Shown: positions 36,129 to 48,279 of the stretch, in pieces
Position numbering within the stretch: the stretch's first letter is position 1
Layout of the letters: every line of letters begins with the position of its first letter
Source: Arabidopsis thaliana
Lineage: Eukaryota > Streptophyta > Magnoliopsida > Brassicales > Brassicaceae
Length of the DNA stretch: 64,000 nt
Reading direction: 5' to 3'
Assembly: GCF_000001735.4 (NCBI RefSeq)
Contig: NC_003074.8
Span: 14,329,261-14,393,260 of the forward strand
The notes under the pieces: generated by a model
The model's database searches: none
Told to the model about the DNA's origin: nothing
What the model saw: only the letters and a program-made list of their open reading frames with translations
Position numbers and translations under genes: made by a program

Positions 36129-36535
36129 TAAGTATATCAAATTCTTTAATTATGTTCCAAGTTTGATTCATATCCAGCAAGATACAAGCTAGAAAGAAAA
36201 CTACGAAACTAGAGTCAGAGAAAAATAAGGAAGTGATTTCTTGTGGTTCCACATTCTTTTCTTTTTTGGGTATACAATACAATTTCTTTAATCTTTATAA
36301 CATTAAATATATTAATTAATTGATTGACTGTTACAATGAATTGATATATTATATTACTTTGATTCCTTTCTTCTTTGCATTACATTCAATTTTTATTTTT
36401 ATTTTTGGTTTTAACATTTTTTGTTAAATTTTGTCAACTCTAAGACTGCAAGTCTTACGTAAATAACGCAACATCTTTATAGGTAATTTACGTAAATAAT
36501 TTATGAAAGAGTAATTTATAGTATAATATCCGAAG
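36129..36535. other. AT-rich gap between the F-box fragment and the ULP1-like gene
   Basis: No gene is seen. The left edge of the Mutator-derived segment must lie here because the ULP1-like reading frame starts abruptly at about 36536 without its N-terminal half. Confidence 0.4.
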
Positions 36536-39500
36536 ACTGTTAAGGCTCACGTTGAAATGGCCAAAGATGTTGATTCATTTCTTGCTTATCCATGAGGCCG
36601 TTACACCTTCGAGATGATGATGAAGTAGATAAAGGAGAGGGAAAATGAACAATTAGCTACAACGTGTTTTGTCGTTCAGGGGTTGTTGTACGTTTTGCAA
36701 TTGGTTGTCTTACAAGCAGCTCCGTCAATTCAAGAAGGCTCAGTAATAGACGAGACTATCGAGTCTGATTCTGAAGAAGCGGAAGACGATGTTGAAGAGG
36801 GTCCTCGAGAGTCCGTCGCTTTCAAGCTTGGGAATGCTAAGGACTTGGATGCAAATTGTTCGGTAAAACATTTATCAATTATCTTTGATATCTGTTAATA
36901 CAATAATAGTGGATAAGTATCTTGTTAATTGCTAACATTTTTGCCATGTAGTTATCCGTGGCTGATTTGATTATCTTCGTTTTCTGGGACATGTTCGTGT
37001 TGCTACGATTATTTGTCCTGATATGTTGATGGATCCGTTGGAAGATTTGTCATAGTCTGATGATGAGGAAGATGAGGGTGTCGATAATATTCTTATGCTG
37101 GCTGGTCAGGGTCTAATTTTCAAGAATGATATGTTTGGTGGTGGATGCTTCCCTTCTTAGATGCAATTGCCATCTTAAAAACAAAAGCGGGGTGGTAAGT
37201 CTAATATTAGTCGGAATAGGAAATCTGGCAAACCTATAAAGAACACCGGTGGGATCAGGAGCAAACCTCAAAGACCCATACCTGAGGAAGGCAGTACTTC
37301 AGAGTTTTTGTCGATCGACGCTATTTCCCGTTTGTTGGACGAGAAGCTTGATGCTCAGAAAAATTAATCATCGCTGGTTTGATTGATTGGTTTCGCAAAA
37401 ACACTGTTATTGAAAGTGATCGAGCGAAAGCTCCTGCTAGTGGGATTAGTCGGCCCGAGAAGTCTACCCCGGTTGGTAATGTTCGAGTATCCAATTCTGA
37501 AGATATTGGTTGTAATGATGGCAATGATGAGTTTGGTTTTGATTCTCTCCGCCGTCCTTGTCCCAATGTTCGGTTTAACAGTCGTGATGCGAATGCTAAT
37601 GTCGATTATAATGTTGATGAGATTTTATCGTTTTACACTGACAAGGTTTCAAGTGGTGTTGGTGGCTCCGAGTCGGAGGTAAATTTATTGTTTTTATTAG
37701 CAGTTAACTTTGTTGTAGTTGTGAAAATTTTTGTCTCATGTTTTTTACCTTTACAGCGGGACGGAGTTGTTCCAATGGAGGAAGGTAATCTCACTGAGGG
37801 TGACGTCGTTAATAACCAACAGGTGGGTTGCTTGTTAGTCGAACAAATTTATATTTTAGTAAGTATATTATTTAGAATGCAAATCTTGTGTTAGCGTGGC
37901 AGCTGAAACTATAAGGGTTTTGTACCTTTTTCATCAATATACATTGTGTTATATTGTTTCTAGGCCGGTAACGATGCTGGCGTTGACGTTGCCCCGACTA
38001 CAGAAGCTGCCACTGAAGATAACTCCTGGGTTAGTTGTTAAGTTCTCCTCTAGTTAACAGTGATTTAAACCTCTAATCTTTTGTCTGTGGGTTTAATCCT
38101 CTCTTCGTGGACCCCGCATGCGCAATTAATATTGTTTCTTGGTTCTAGCGCGAGGACAACACCCCCATTGATGTGGATCCTATAGATCATGCGGGTATGA
38201 TCCATGATTCGCAGGTGGGTTGCTTGTTATTAGAACTAATTTATAATTTAGTAAGTATATTATTTAGCATGCAAATCTTGTGTTAGCGTGGCAGCTGAAA
38301 CGATAAGGGGTTTGTACCTTTTTCATCAATATCCATTGTGTTATATTGTTTGTAGGCCTGTAACGATGCTGACGTTAACGTTGCCCCGACTACAGAAGCC
38401 GCCACTGGAGATAACTTCGGGGTTAGTTGTTAAGTTCTCATCTATTTAACAGTGATTTAAACCTCTAATCTTTTGTTCGTGGGTTTAATCCTCTCTTTGT
38501 GGCCCCCGCATACGCAATTAATATTGTTTCTTGGTTTTAGCGCGAGGACAACGCCCCCATTAATGAGGATCCTATAGTTCATGCGGGTATGATCCATGAT
38601 TCGCAGGTGATGTGCAATAAAATAAATCTGTTAATTATTACAATAGCTGACATTTAATTATTTTGTTAACTTCTACATAAAACCATTACCCTAACTTATT
38701 TGTGATTTGGTACTGTAGGGCCCGAACTCTGTAGATGTAGATGCCGCCCCACTTCTGGGCGATGAAGAAAACACAGAGGTTGATGTAGATGCCGAAACCC
38801 CTATGGGTGATGAAGGAAACGCAGAGGTTAGTAGTTATGTGTGTAGTGCACTAATTTATGTTGTAACCACCTTTTCAATTCCCTCATTATTCCCCCTTGG
38901 AATATTTAAATTTGTAAAGTAGTTGGGGTAGGATCCTAAAAATGACTCAGCAAAAGAATAGCGCCCTCCCATTGGTGTTGGTGACCAGGTTTGGTTTTAC
39001 CATACTCCTACATTTTATTATCTTACCAAAGATAACTCTTAGGTTAGATGTTAAGTTTTTTAGCGAACTATCTTTTGTCTTAACGACCAGTTTGAACACT
39101 TACTCTATTTTGATCTGTTAACTAACTGTTTTTATTGGTTCAGCGTGAGGACATGCGCTCATTGATCAAGATTCTCCATCTCAATCCGGCCTGTTACATG
39201 ATTCGCAGGTGAGGTAGTAGGTAACATTTGGGATTTTATTTCGATAAGTGTTATAATAGCTGTTAAGTTGTTAGTGAGTTTACACTTATATTACCCACCT
39301 AACGCAATAATGAATTATCGAGATGAAAGTTGGTTAGTAAATGTAACGTCGCTGTATGTGTCTTGTAGGGACCGGTCAATGTTCCTGCACGAACTGACAG
39401 CACTCTGGATGGTGAAGATATTTCAGAGGTTAGTAGTGAGGTTGGATATTGCGCTAACTATTGTTCCACCTTTTCATATCCATTCAATCTGTAATCTTTC

Positions 39501-42190
39501 ATATCGAGGAGACCGTGGATATTCATTAATGCGGGTTTGTGTCTGTAGTGCTGCTGAAAAAGGCAATTCCGAGGTTAGAAGTTTATGTACTTAATGATCT
39601 AAGTATTCTGTTACAGTATAATATTCGCCTGTAGTAATCGAGTCAACTTGTTGCATAGCAGAGTAACTATGCTTCCGTCAAAGTCACTCACACCCCTGCA
39701 TCTCTTGTTAATGAGGTTAGTTAATAATCTTTTCTGTATATCTTATTACCTTTAATTTACCCTTGATTACTCTATGCTTTAAGATTTAGAATCGAATGTT
39801 TGATTAATTTGAGGATTTTCACTTTTGTCTAGGTTGGCGAGATTGTTTCAGTGAATGAATCCATACTATCTCCAAAGGAATCCACCATTAACGAAGAGGT
39901 TAGCAATTATCCCAGTAACGAAGTCATTATCATCTTACTGTAGTTATTTGTGTTTTTTTTACAGCGTCTTACCATATGTTAATTTGCTTATAGAGTCAGA
40001 TTCAATGTGCTCAGCCGACAAGTGGAGATGGGGTCCATCTTTCCAATGTTGTTGAGGAACGCCAGGTAATATGGCTATATTATATTAGCTCGAAAGGACA
40101 TCGTCTTTCTTTTGTATTATAAATTATCCGTTAACTCTTTCATCTCTTCGCTGCGAAGGTGTGTCCTGTGTCGGATGATGGCAAGGCGTCTGCGGAGAAT
40201 CTGGATAACGTGGTTAGCAGCTAAATTATCCCCCATATGATATAGTTTCTCAGGCTTTTATTTAGATCCGATTCTTGACTCCTTGTAAAGATTAAGTATG
40301 GGACGATAACGATTTTAGGTGCTCAACGAAACTCTCTCAAAACTGTTGCGGTTGTTTGAAATACTTTTTTTTAATCATTATGAGTTAGTTATTCTACTCT
40401 ATTGATTTTTCCATATTAGCCAACGCTAATTTTATTTCTAAAGGTTAACATTTATTTTAAACTGATATATTAAACTGTATGGGCGATAACATTATACGTT
40501 GTTGTTATCTTAAAACTTGTGTTCATTTAAAAAACTTTGCAATAGGCTGCCTTACCCTCTGATGGCGGGGTTGTATTACCCCCGAGGGTGATTCTATTGA
40601 TTTATTAGGAACAAATGAACTGGTTACTAAGTCAACAAGTACCTGTTGATTATTCCCTTACTTCTTTCACTGTTATTAGATACTACGACATTTCAACAGG
40701 CTGTCGCCGGTAATGAGGATTCTCCCAGGGAAGGGGTTGAAACCCCCTACAAGTTTAATATGCAGGTTAACGAATAACCTCGTTTTTAATTGATAAATTA
40801 TATCTTTTATTATTTGCTAACGACTTTGTATACCTGTATAAATAGGATGTTGGCAGAGGCGCTCCTTCTGTGGTTTCAACAGTTTGCGAGGTATGATTTT
40901 TTATAAGTTAGTGTTCTAGTTCCTAATAATTTATTTATCCTATAAACGTCGGATTACCTAATAATTTTGGCGTTTTTGTTGCACATGTTAATTGGTGATC
41001 ATAGGATTCTGACGAGGTAGTCACTAACCTGTTATCCATTTAATGTTGGTGTTATGTTTTACAATTTATTTAACAATGTTTACCCATTTTCAGGATTTTA
41101 CGACCCCCCCCCTCCCCCTTCAAAAGCTGCAAAGGGCTCCCTCCAGGTAAATTTGTTTGTTTATTTGGAACTTAAAATAGGTGTTTGCCCTCTTTATTTG
41201 TTAACCTATTGCGATTCAGGATGATGTCAATGCTACTATCCCGAACGGGATATGTGGGAGAAGAAGTAAACGGCTATGAACCCTTTCTAGCAAGTTAGAT
41301 GGTCGTTTCCAGTATGACAAGAAAACCAAGGTTTAGTTGGTCATCCATCCCTTGTTCTCAACCAAGCAAACATTTTTGTGGATCCCGAGGAACGTTTTCA
41401 AAACTCTATGAAGAAACTCAAAGCGATAAGGTTTGTGTTATCTGTTATAAATAATTGTAGCTACTAACTGATTTCCATTTTCTCTAGGTGATTTATAATT
41501 GCTTATGTATTTGTATATGGTAACAGTTCTATTAGCATTTGTGGCGGTGTTGCACTGTCTAACAAAGATATCTTGGATTTAATTGACCGGAAAAAAACTC
41601 TTACAAGCAAGGTAGCTGATCTCTCTAAAAATCCTAATAGTTATTTAGTTATAGTCGTTGCCTTAATTTTTTATTTTTTTCAATCCCTAAGGTAATGGAT
41701 GCCCTCATCAAATTTAGCCGTCATTTGTTGAGTACCGATGATGCTGATGGAGAGAAACTTCGGGTTGAAGTCCTTGATTCCAAGTTTGTTTCCTTATTCT
41801 GCTGGTAGCACCTAAATTTTCTCGCTGCAACTCCAAACCGGACTTCCAATTCCCACCAGCTTAAGCCGGACTTCCGACTCAAACATCCAACGTCGCAGAG
41901 ATTCTGTTATTCAGGCAGAGCTTAAGCCACTAGCAGTAATGGTGCCATTCCTTTTAAACGATGTTCTTTCAACTCTAATATGAGTAACTTTCTGCTGGCT
42001 CCATTTTTTGTAGATGGCCAATTGACATCCCCCAGGTAGCTTCACTTGATACTAGAATTTTTTCTATATTCCTTATCCATACTCATGCTACAGGCGGTAT
42101 AACTGAATGTATTGAATTTGATATTGGCGGTCTTCAAAGTGAAGTGAAGAAGTTGGTATCGGCCTTAATTCTCGCTGGTGGTTACTAACT
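36536..42190 (+). pseudogene. ULP1-like (DUF1985-type) MULE-associated gene, 5' truncated
   Basis: The first block reads as the end of a DUF1985 domain: KDVDSFLAYP, a stop where Trp is expected, GRYTFEMMM, then LQLVVLQAAPSIQEG with the acidic tail IESDSEEAEDDVEEGP and KLGNAKDLDANCSV. Next come a 37040-37370 block, an exon near 37379-37678 (MIDWFRKN...SESE) and many short exons of about 20-40 codons, each flanked by GT and AG, coding acidic low-complexity text. From 41221, RFQYDKKTK, SLVLNQANIFVDPEERFQ and VMDALIKFSRHLLSTDDADG match the region before a ULP1-type cysteine protease. I see no HWVG-type catalytic block, so protease activity is unlikely. Such genes ride in plant Mutator-like elements. 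Confidence 0.72.
37821..38604 (+). repeat. 392-bp tandem duplication of an exon-intron pair
   Basis: 37821-38212 and 38213-38604 are near-identical units. Each contains two introns and two short exons. The exon peptides are (A)GNDAGVDVAPTTEAATEDN / ACNDADVNVAPTTEAATGDN and REDNTPIDVDPIDHAGMIHD / REDNAPINEDPIVHAGMIHD. Because both exons keep the same phase, the duplication adds residues without shifting the frame. Confidence 0.9.
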
Positions 42191-43441
42191 AACTTTTATG
42201 TTACCCTAATACTTTACCATTTGTGTTTTGTTTCCTTACCCTCTTCTTTTCACCTCCTCTAATAACGTTGACCTTCGTTGTGTTCTCATTGTTGCTTGTA
42301 GTATCCGTGTTTATTCTGGGATATCTATGCCAACCGTCATTTAACGTTTTCCAGTTGTTTGATATTATCTCGTTAGCGATAAGGGTTTAGAAGTAAGCAT
42401 ATTGTCTCGAATAGTTATTACCATTACTAATAATAGATATGGGATTAATTAAAATTATATTGTATTACGAATCCACGAAATTACCTTGGTATCGGGTATA
42501 AAGCTACAACAATTCTGTTGACTAACAAAAATTAACTTATCCGAAATCTATTATTAATGGATAAGAGATTATCTCTGTATATTTGTTATCCAGGTATCTT
42601 TTTTGTATTCATTGTCTATCACTACCTGTTAGTTAATCACTGGTTTTAAGCCTATTATTTTTTGTCCCTAACATGTCTAATATATACTATTGTATCGCGA
42701 TAATATGATTCTTGTCAAAACATAATTACACAACGATATCGTTATATGTATAGTTACCCGTTAACAGATTATTATGATAATTGGTTACTTTTTCCAAGAT
42801 ATTTGTTTTTGTTTAAGATGTGTTAATTTACTACTTCTAGTTGGTAAGACCAACATCACGATGTCAAATTATCTGGAAACAATGAAACCCAACGTTTTGT
42901 TAACTCGCGATAGTAATGGTATAACCGTGAATATCGTCTGTGTTATCGCATTTTCGAACCCAATGGCGCGGTAGCCGTTAATATTATACTGTCCATCTGG
43001 TAGCCGTTAATATTATAGTGTTTTGAGCATTTAGTACATATGTGTCAGATAACTGACACTACCTTCTCGCGTTAGAGTTATCGTGTTTCGATGTGTTATA
43101 GTATTACTGAATGCATCGTTTTTATCTTAATAAAGCGATATTAATGTTATTATAAACAAGTGAATCCCTTTAGTAAGATAAAAACGGGATAATCATTCAT
43201 TTGATAACCCGATATCTGATTGTCTTCAAATATCGGGATATGAGCCTAACTGATATCGCGATGTCGCGATATTTGATTGTCTTCGAGCCATCGTTCCTTC
43301 ATTTAGGGACATAAACCCGAAGTAGATAATGAACCCGTCTCACTCTCACTCCTTCATTTAGCTATTCTTCGACCCCCCCCCAAATTGAAATCTAAAGAAC
43401 CTTCAAATCGGATCCAACGATCTTCGATCTTCTTGTTAAGT
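42191..43441. promoter_or_regulatory. Non-coding region upstream of the GRF gene, with an inverted copy of the downstream module
   Basis: No coding frame. It carries palindromes TATCGCGATA (42693-42702) and ATATCGCGATGTCGCGATAT (near-palindrome, 43253-43272), and a direct repeat of GATATCTGATTGTCTTC (43211 and 43268). Within it, about 42810-43115 is the reverse complement of the modules found at 44083-44948. Position suggests the promoter and regulatory sequence of the GRF gene. Confidence 0.55.
42810..43115 (-). repeat. Module M, inverted copy
   Basis: Its reverse complement shares with the downstream copies the blocks CGCGAGAAGGTAGTGTCA, TTATCTGACACA, AAAACACTATAATATTAACG and ATGCGATAACACAGACGAT. 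It contains a perfect palindromic core, GTGTCAGATAACTGACAC (43042-43059 approx.). Confidence 0.8.
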
Positions 43442-43940
43442 ATGAGTAATCAATCATCTAGTTCTTCTGGATCTACGGGACCTCAGGGTAGAGGAAAAGT
43501 TGTTGGGGTGCCAAAAAGATGTTGGTGCCGGGAAGGAGTCATGGCACTCATTTCAAAATCGGATCTGAATCCTTGCCAGAGATACTATCGCTGTGGGTTT
43601 GCTGCAAAACATAGGGTAATGTTACTCATCAAGTTCACCTATATCATAGATTTATTCAATCTTCATGTTTAGCTTGTTCTTAATTATGTAGATTAATGTT
43701 CATATGTAGCTAAGGAACGATGAACACACTTTTAAATGGGTTGATAAAGCTTTGCTCAATGAGATCGAAACATTGACAGACAAAACACGTGAATTTGAGC
43801 AAGAGTTGAAAGAGCATAGAACAGAGAGGATGGTGTTTGAAAGAATGGTTTCGGAGAAACTCGAAATCAAGATCGAGAATGAGGTTCTTGAGAAAGTTGA
43901 AGAAGCTTTGTCTGAAGCGAAAGCAAGCAGTATTGAATAA
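43442..43940 (+). CDS. GRF-type zinc-finger protein, two exons, intact
   Basis: Exon 1 (43442-43615) runs from ATG into a GT donor; exon 2 (43710-43940) begins after ATGTAG. Joined, they give a 134-residue protein with no stop. Residues 1-22 are Ser/Gly-rich. About 23-70 form a GRF zinc finger (RCWCREGVMALISKSDLNPC, then RYYRCGFAAKH and TFKWVD), a single-stranded nucleic-acid-binding type in other proteins. About 75-134 are a charged heptad-like coiled coil (LLNEIETLTDKTREFEQEL ...). Small GRF/coiled-coil proteins like this accompany plant Mutator-like elements, but their role is not known to me. It is the only unbroken gene in the window. It lies between a degenerate ULP1-like gene on the same strand and a convergent MURA gene. 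Confidence 0.82.
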
Positions 43941-44082
43941 ATGCGATACTTTTGTAACTACTAACTCGAATAATGTTCGTTTCTTAATTAAATGTTTTTT
44001 GGTCTAAATAAAAATGAAGATTGTCATTGGTATTAGAATAAATCCGAAGTCGGCTAAAAAAACTATGATTATTATACTCTAA

Positions 44083-44948
44083 TTACTAAGCAGGACCATG
44101 AGATACAAAATATAACAACGTGCTCAATATAGCTGCTAACAATGGCAATATCGAAACGTTACCAGATAACAAGACGAGGAATCGGTAATATAATATCACA
44201 GCAAAACACGTTAACGCTAACACGAGAAGGTAGTGTCATTTATCTGACACACATGGATAAAATGGTCAAAACACTATAATATTAACGACTAACACGTCGT
44301 TATATTCTCACTGTACCATTAACGACTAACACGACCTTGAATTTTGTAATGCGATAACATAGACGATGTACACAGTTATTAAAATATCGTTATTAACATT
44401 ATCTTTATCAACATTACCACTTCCAGGATGTTGTGTATGTGATTTGCTAAGCTCGGCTAAGTAGTTTATCACCACGTCAAGTTTGACAAACGATAAGAAA
44501 ATTTTTAGGGTGACACACTTTTTAACGAGTAATAAACAAGTAGGTTGACACACTTACTAAACAGGACCGTGAGATACAAAATGTAACAACGTGCTTAATA
44601 TAGCTGCTACCAATGACAATATCGATATGTTACCGGATAATAAGACGATAGATTCGGTAATATAAATCACGATGGAAACACGAAAACGTTAACGCGAGAA
44701 GGTATTGTCAGTTATCTGACACATATTAACGACTAACACGCTTTTTGGATTCGGTAATGCGATAACACAGACAATATACAGAGTTATAAAAATATCGTTA
44801 CTAACATTATCTTTATCAACATTAACACTTCCAGGGTGTTGTTTATGTGGTTTGCTTAGATCGGTAAGTAGTTTATCACGACGTCGAGTTTGGCAAATGA
44901 CAAGATAATTTGTAGGTTGACATACTAATTAACGAGTAATAAACAAGG
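44083..44948 (+). repeat. Module M, two tandem copies
   Basis: Copy 1 (44083-44553) and copy 2 (44554-44948) both start ACTAA(G/A)CAGGACC(A/G)TGAGATA and end ACGAGTAATAAACAAG. Shared inner words are GTTAACGC, CGAGAAGGTA(G/T)TGTCA, TTATCTGACAC, ATTAACGACTAACACG and TGCGATAACA(T/C)AGAC. Copy 1 has ATTAACGACTAACACG twice. No open reading frame is conserved between the copies, so this is non-coding. It fills the gap between the convergent GRF and MURA genes. Confidence 0.85.
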
Positions 44949-45348
44949 CATAATATTTGAAATAACGAAAGTTGGATGGGTTCCGATATATATACATTTG
45001 GGAACAGATGTCGTACGTATGTACATTGAAAATTTTCTTATCTCATTGGTTCCTTATTTATTTCACATGGCCAGGTCAGTTCCTGTTAATCCTGGCAACC
45101 TCCATCCTTCAACTTTGCTCGCCAAAAAAGTTCTTATCTTCTTCGTTATGGTTCCTGCATTCAGGATATGTATTTTAATATCAAGTAATTGATATGATAA
45201 TCCGTAACTCTTTTATTACCGTGATTGGTCCATTGCAGGTTGCCCTGTTATGACCTAACGACTTGCATCGTGAGCATCTTTTTCTTGATGTTCTCTACAA
45301 ATGTGTCAGAAGTTTATAACCTAATAAGTTTAGCATATAAGAATTATA

Positions 45349-48279
45349 TTAGCGGTTACAAGCTTTAGTTAAGCTAGTTACCTTGAACTCGCCTCTGGAG
45401 AATAGTCTTCGTTTCCTCGGGTGACCTGGTGGTCTCCAAGCATACGGTGGAGCTAGTTTACCCCCTCCCACATCATTTGGTGAAGGAGTCCGCGTCTCCG
45501 TGTCTGGAACCGGCAGCGCTTGATATGACAATCTAGTTGAGGGGTGGTGTGATGGATTCCAACCATCGTGTCCACTAAGAGTCCTTCCTGTATTGCCGCG
45601 GCTATGGCATGAGTGCAAGGAATCGTTAGCAGCTGAAACTCCCTACAAGTACATGTTCGTTCCCACAGATTAACAGCAAATGCTGCACCTCTTCTCTCTG
45701 GAACTTCATAGAGCCCATCCCCAATTTTTATTACAGCACATCCTGCTCCCTTCTTTGTAATTTTCGATCACCATGTCGTGTACCTTTGGCGGTAGGATAT
45801 TCTCCTCAAACTGGGCTGCTTGCCTCCGGAGTGCAAACCATGTGACTAGAGTAGTTCGAATGGACTCTAATATCAAGATTACCGGATAATCTCGTGCCAT
45901 AATTAACACATTGTTTAGTCATGTAGTTATACCTGTTTCCAACAAAATGTACCAGATAATGTTTAAGTTACCTTTCGCATAAATAGAGGAGTGTCTGTCG
46001 GACATAAACACTAACTCCGGATCATCTGGTATTGCTGCCGTCAGCTTTGTCATGAACCAGGTCCAAGCTTCGTCATTCTCTCTGTTTACAATCCCAAATG
46101 CAATGGGAAACACTTGAAAATTTGCGTCTTGCGCACTAGCTGCTATTAAGCATCCTCCAGAGCGTCCTCGTAGGTGGTTCCATCTATTACTATCACCTTC
46201 CTCATGTAAGGATACCCCACAACACATGCATGAAGCACAAAAAACAAGTACTTGAACCTCTCCACTCCAGTATTATCCTTTTCTATCTCCATGGCGACAA
46301 AGGAGTTGGGATTTGTCTCTAAAAGCTTCTTGAAGTAGGGTTGGATTAGTGTGTAACTCCCCATAGCTGACCTCATTGCATTGTCCATAGCTATTTCTCT
46401 TGCCCTCCACGCCTTCCAATAATAGACGTTGAGGCTGAACTCTTGCCGTAACATCCTTCTCAGCACATTAGGTCTAGGTCCCCGGCCTACTCCAATATAT
46501 TTCGTTCTCATCAACTTCCCTATAACAGCCGTTGAAGCTTGCTTATGGAAGTCTCCTCTAGCATCTACGCTACATGTGTGGGTTGAAGTTGTGCTCCTAA
46601 CCTCGAAACGATCGCTATCCGGTAACTCGCCAAGGACATGTATCGCTGACACAGACAGCCGCCACCACATTAGATGAAATGGAACTTCCGATGAATCGCA
46701 TGAATTGCTAGTTTCGTTGCACAATCTTCTTTGTTTTTACCTTCCTCCCCTGGGTCGTCGAAATAAGATGGGGCATCTCTGTCATACAAGACTGTTGCAA
46801 CCGGTGTATCCTTCACGATCATTGCATTTCTCTGTAACTCCGTAACCCTTGGATTATTTGAACTTGATCCAATCTCCTTAGAGGGTAACACGTCTTCTAT
46901 CATTATTGTTTTCCCTTTATATACCATTGTGATGGGTTGAGGCTCCATAACGAGTGGGCCGTCATTATCAGAATAAACGTGTGCCAGTGTTTCCTCACTT
47001 GTGAGTAAATATTGGAAGGATGGTTATCGACTAACATAACACTAGGTTGATTAGCAGATAATATTGTATGTATTAGGTAACCCACCTACGATCGATAAGG
47101 TCATGTTGTTCGACGATTCAGTATCATCCATAAGGTCTTCGCTACTGAAAGAAGCGCTCGTGGAAATTGTGGTTGGAGTCCCAAATGTCGAATCACTCGA
47201 AGAGACTGCAACTATATGTGGTCCAACAGATTGTTCCACTGATCTTGCAAGGAACAAACTCAAACTTTCACTTGGTCGTACGTTTGGCTGTTCGCCACTT
47301 CCGAAATGAAGGGCTCTCGCTGTTTTCTCTTTCTCGGAAACGTTTTTTTTCTATTGTTTGAGTTCCTCCTAGGGTCATTTGTGTTGCACACATTTCACGC
47401 CGCATCTCATCTTGTTGATTTTTTCACCACAGCTCGAATAACCGATCTCTTTCAATATCTCCGTCATCAATAACCTTCTCTTTTCCTTTCAAGCTTGCAA
47501 TTGCCTCTGATTGTATCACCGTACTTGGTGTCCCGGTTGTTCCAGCTGAAATATCCATGGTGTCTCGTATTATAACCCCTGCATTCGTGTTGTGTTGGTC
47601 CTTGCCTTTGCGTATATCCAGCTCGGTGTCACTCCCCATGTTTTGCATATCGTCTCTGTTACCTATAATACATAATATTCTCTAATAAGCTGGTATCAGC
47701 TAACCTTTCTGAACACAAGGTATTATATTCTCGGAAAAAGGAAAAATATTCAATATATGTTTTGCTGATAACATAACTAAAATCGTTTAAGTTTAGAGTT
47801 ATCAGGCTCACCTGAAAGGTTCCAAAGCAGCATTCTTGTTAAAGCGGTCCCCCACACAGCTCTTCCAGTATTTATCCGCTATTTCCTTAGAACTCAATCC
47901 GCTTAGATCAAAGTTACTCCGATAACTATTAACGTTTCGAACATTTCCACCCCGATTTATCCTTACGCGTAGATGCACTTCATCTAGATCCGCCCTTATA
48001 GCCATGAACAGAGTCATGTCTTCGTCGTCTAGTATGTCGATTGGGTTGCACGTTTCCAATCAGGCCCCATCATCCACTGCGGCCACTGGTACGTCAGCTC
48101 GATATCGTCGTCAGGCCCCAGAGCTAACCTTCTTTTACCGCCATAACCACTTTGACAAACCCGTCTTTCTCGCTCAGTCGCACTCCCAGTGCAAAGCCAT
48201 CCACATGCGAAACATGTTCGAAATATCCGTTTTCATCCCTCTTCCATTCCCCAGGAACTAATCTCACCACGAATGCCAT
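45349..48279 (-). pseudogene. Mutator-like transposase (MURA type), degenerate
   Basis: From the ATG at 48279: MAFVVRLVPGEWKRDENGYF, then (shifted) YQWPQWMMGPDWKR, and IDILDDEDMTLFMAIRADL (48060-47810). After a long intron or low-complexity part (47650-46950), the core follows at 46724-45919: a MuDR zinc-binding block (STTSTHTCSVDARGDFHKQA, IGVGRGPRP) and the MULE DDE region (VIVIDGT, then CLIAASAQDANFQVFPIAFG, PELVFMSDRHSSIY). One missing base near 46183 shifts the frame inside the catalytic block. About 70 residues expected after SSIY are absent. The SWIM finger (CTCREFQLLTIPCTHA) is at about 45600-45650, and a basic RRPPG-like end is near 45400. This would be the mobility enzyme of the Mutator-like set but is dead here. 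Confidence 0.85.

Noticed and set aside
36536..42190. ULP1-like region as a functional host SUMO protease gene
   Set aside because: The 5' half of DUF1985 is missing, there are in-frame stops, no HWVG-type catalytic block was seen, and the neighbours are Mutator transposon genes.
44083..44948. Tandem module as centromeric or other satellite DNA
   Set aside because: There are only two tandem copies plus one inverted copy, the unit lengths differ, and the position is tied to the GRF gene.
42810..44948. Inverted modules as terminal inverted repeats of a small transposon holding the GRF gene
   Set aside because: No TSD flanks them, the outer edges do not match, and the right side has two tandem copies; I keep it as a structural repeat only.
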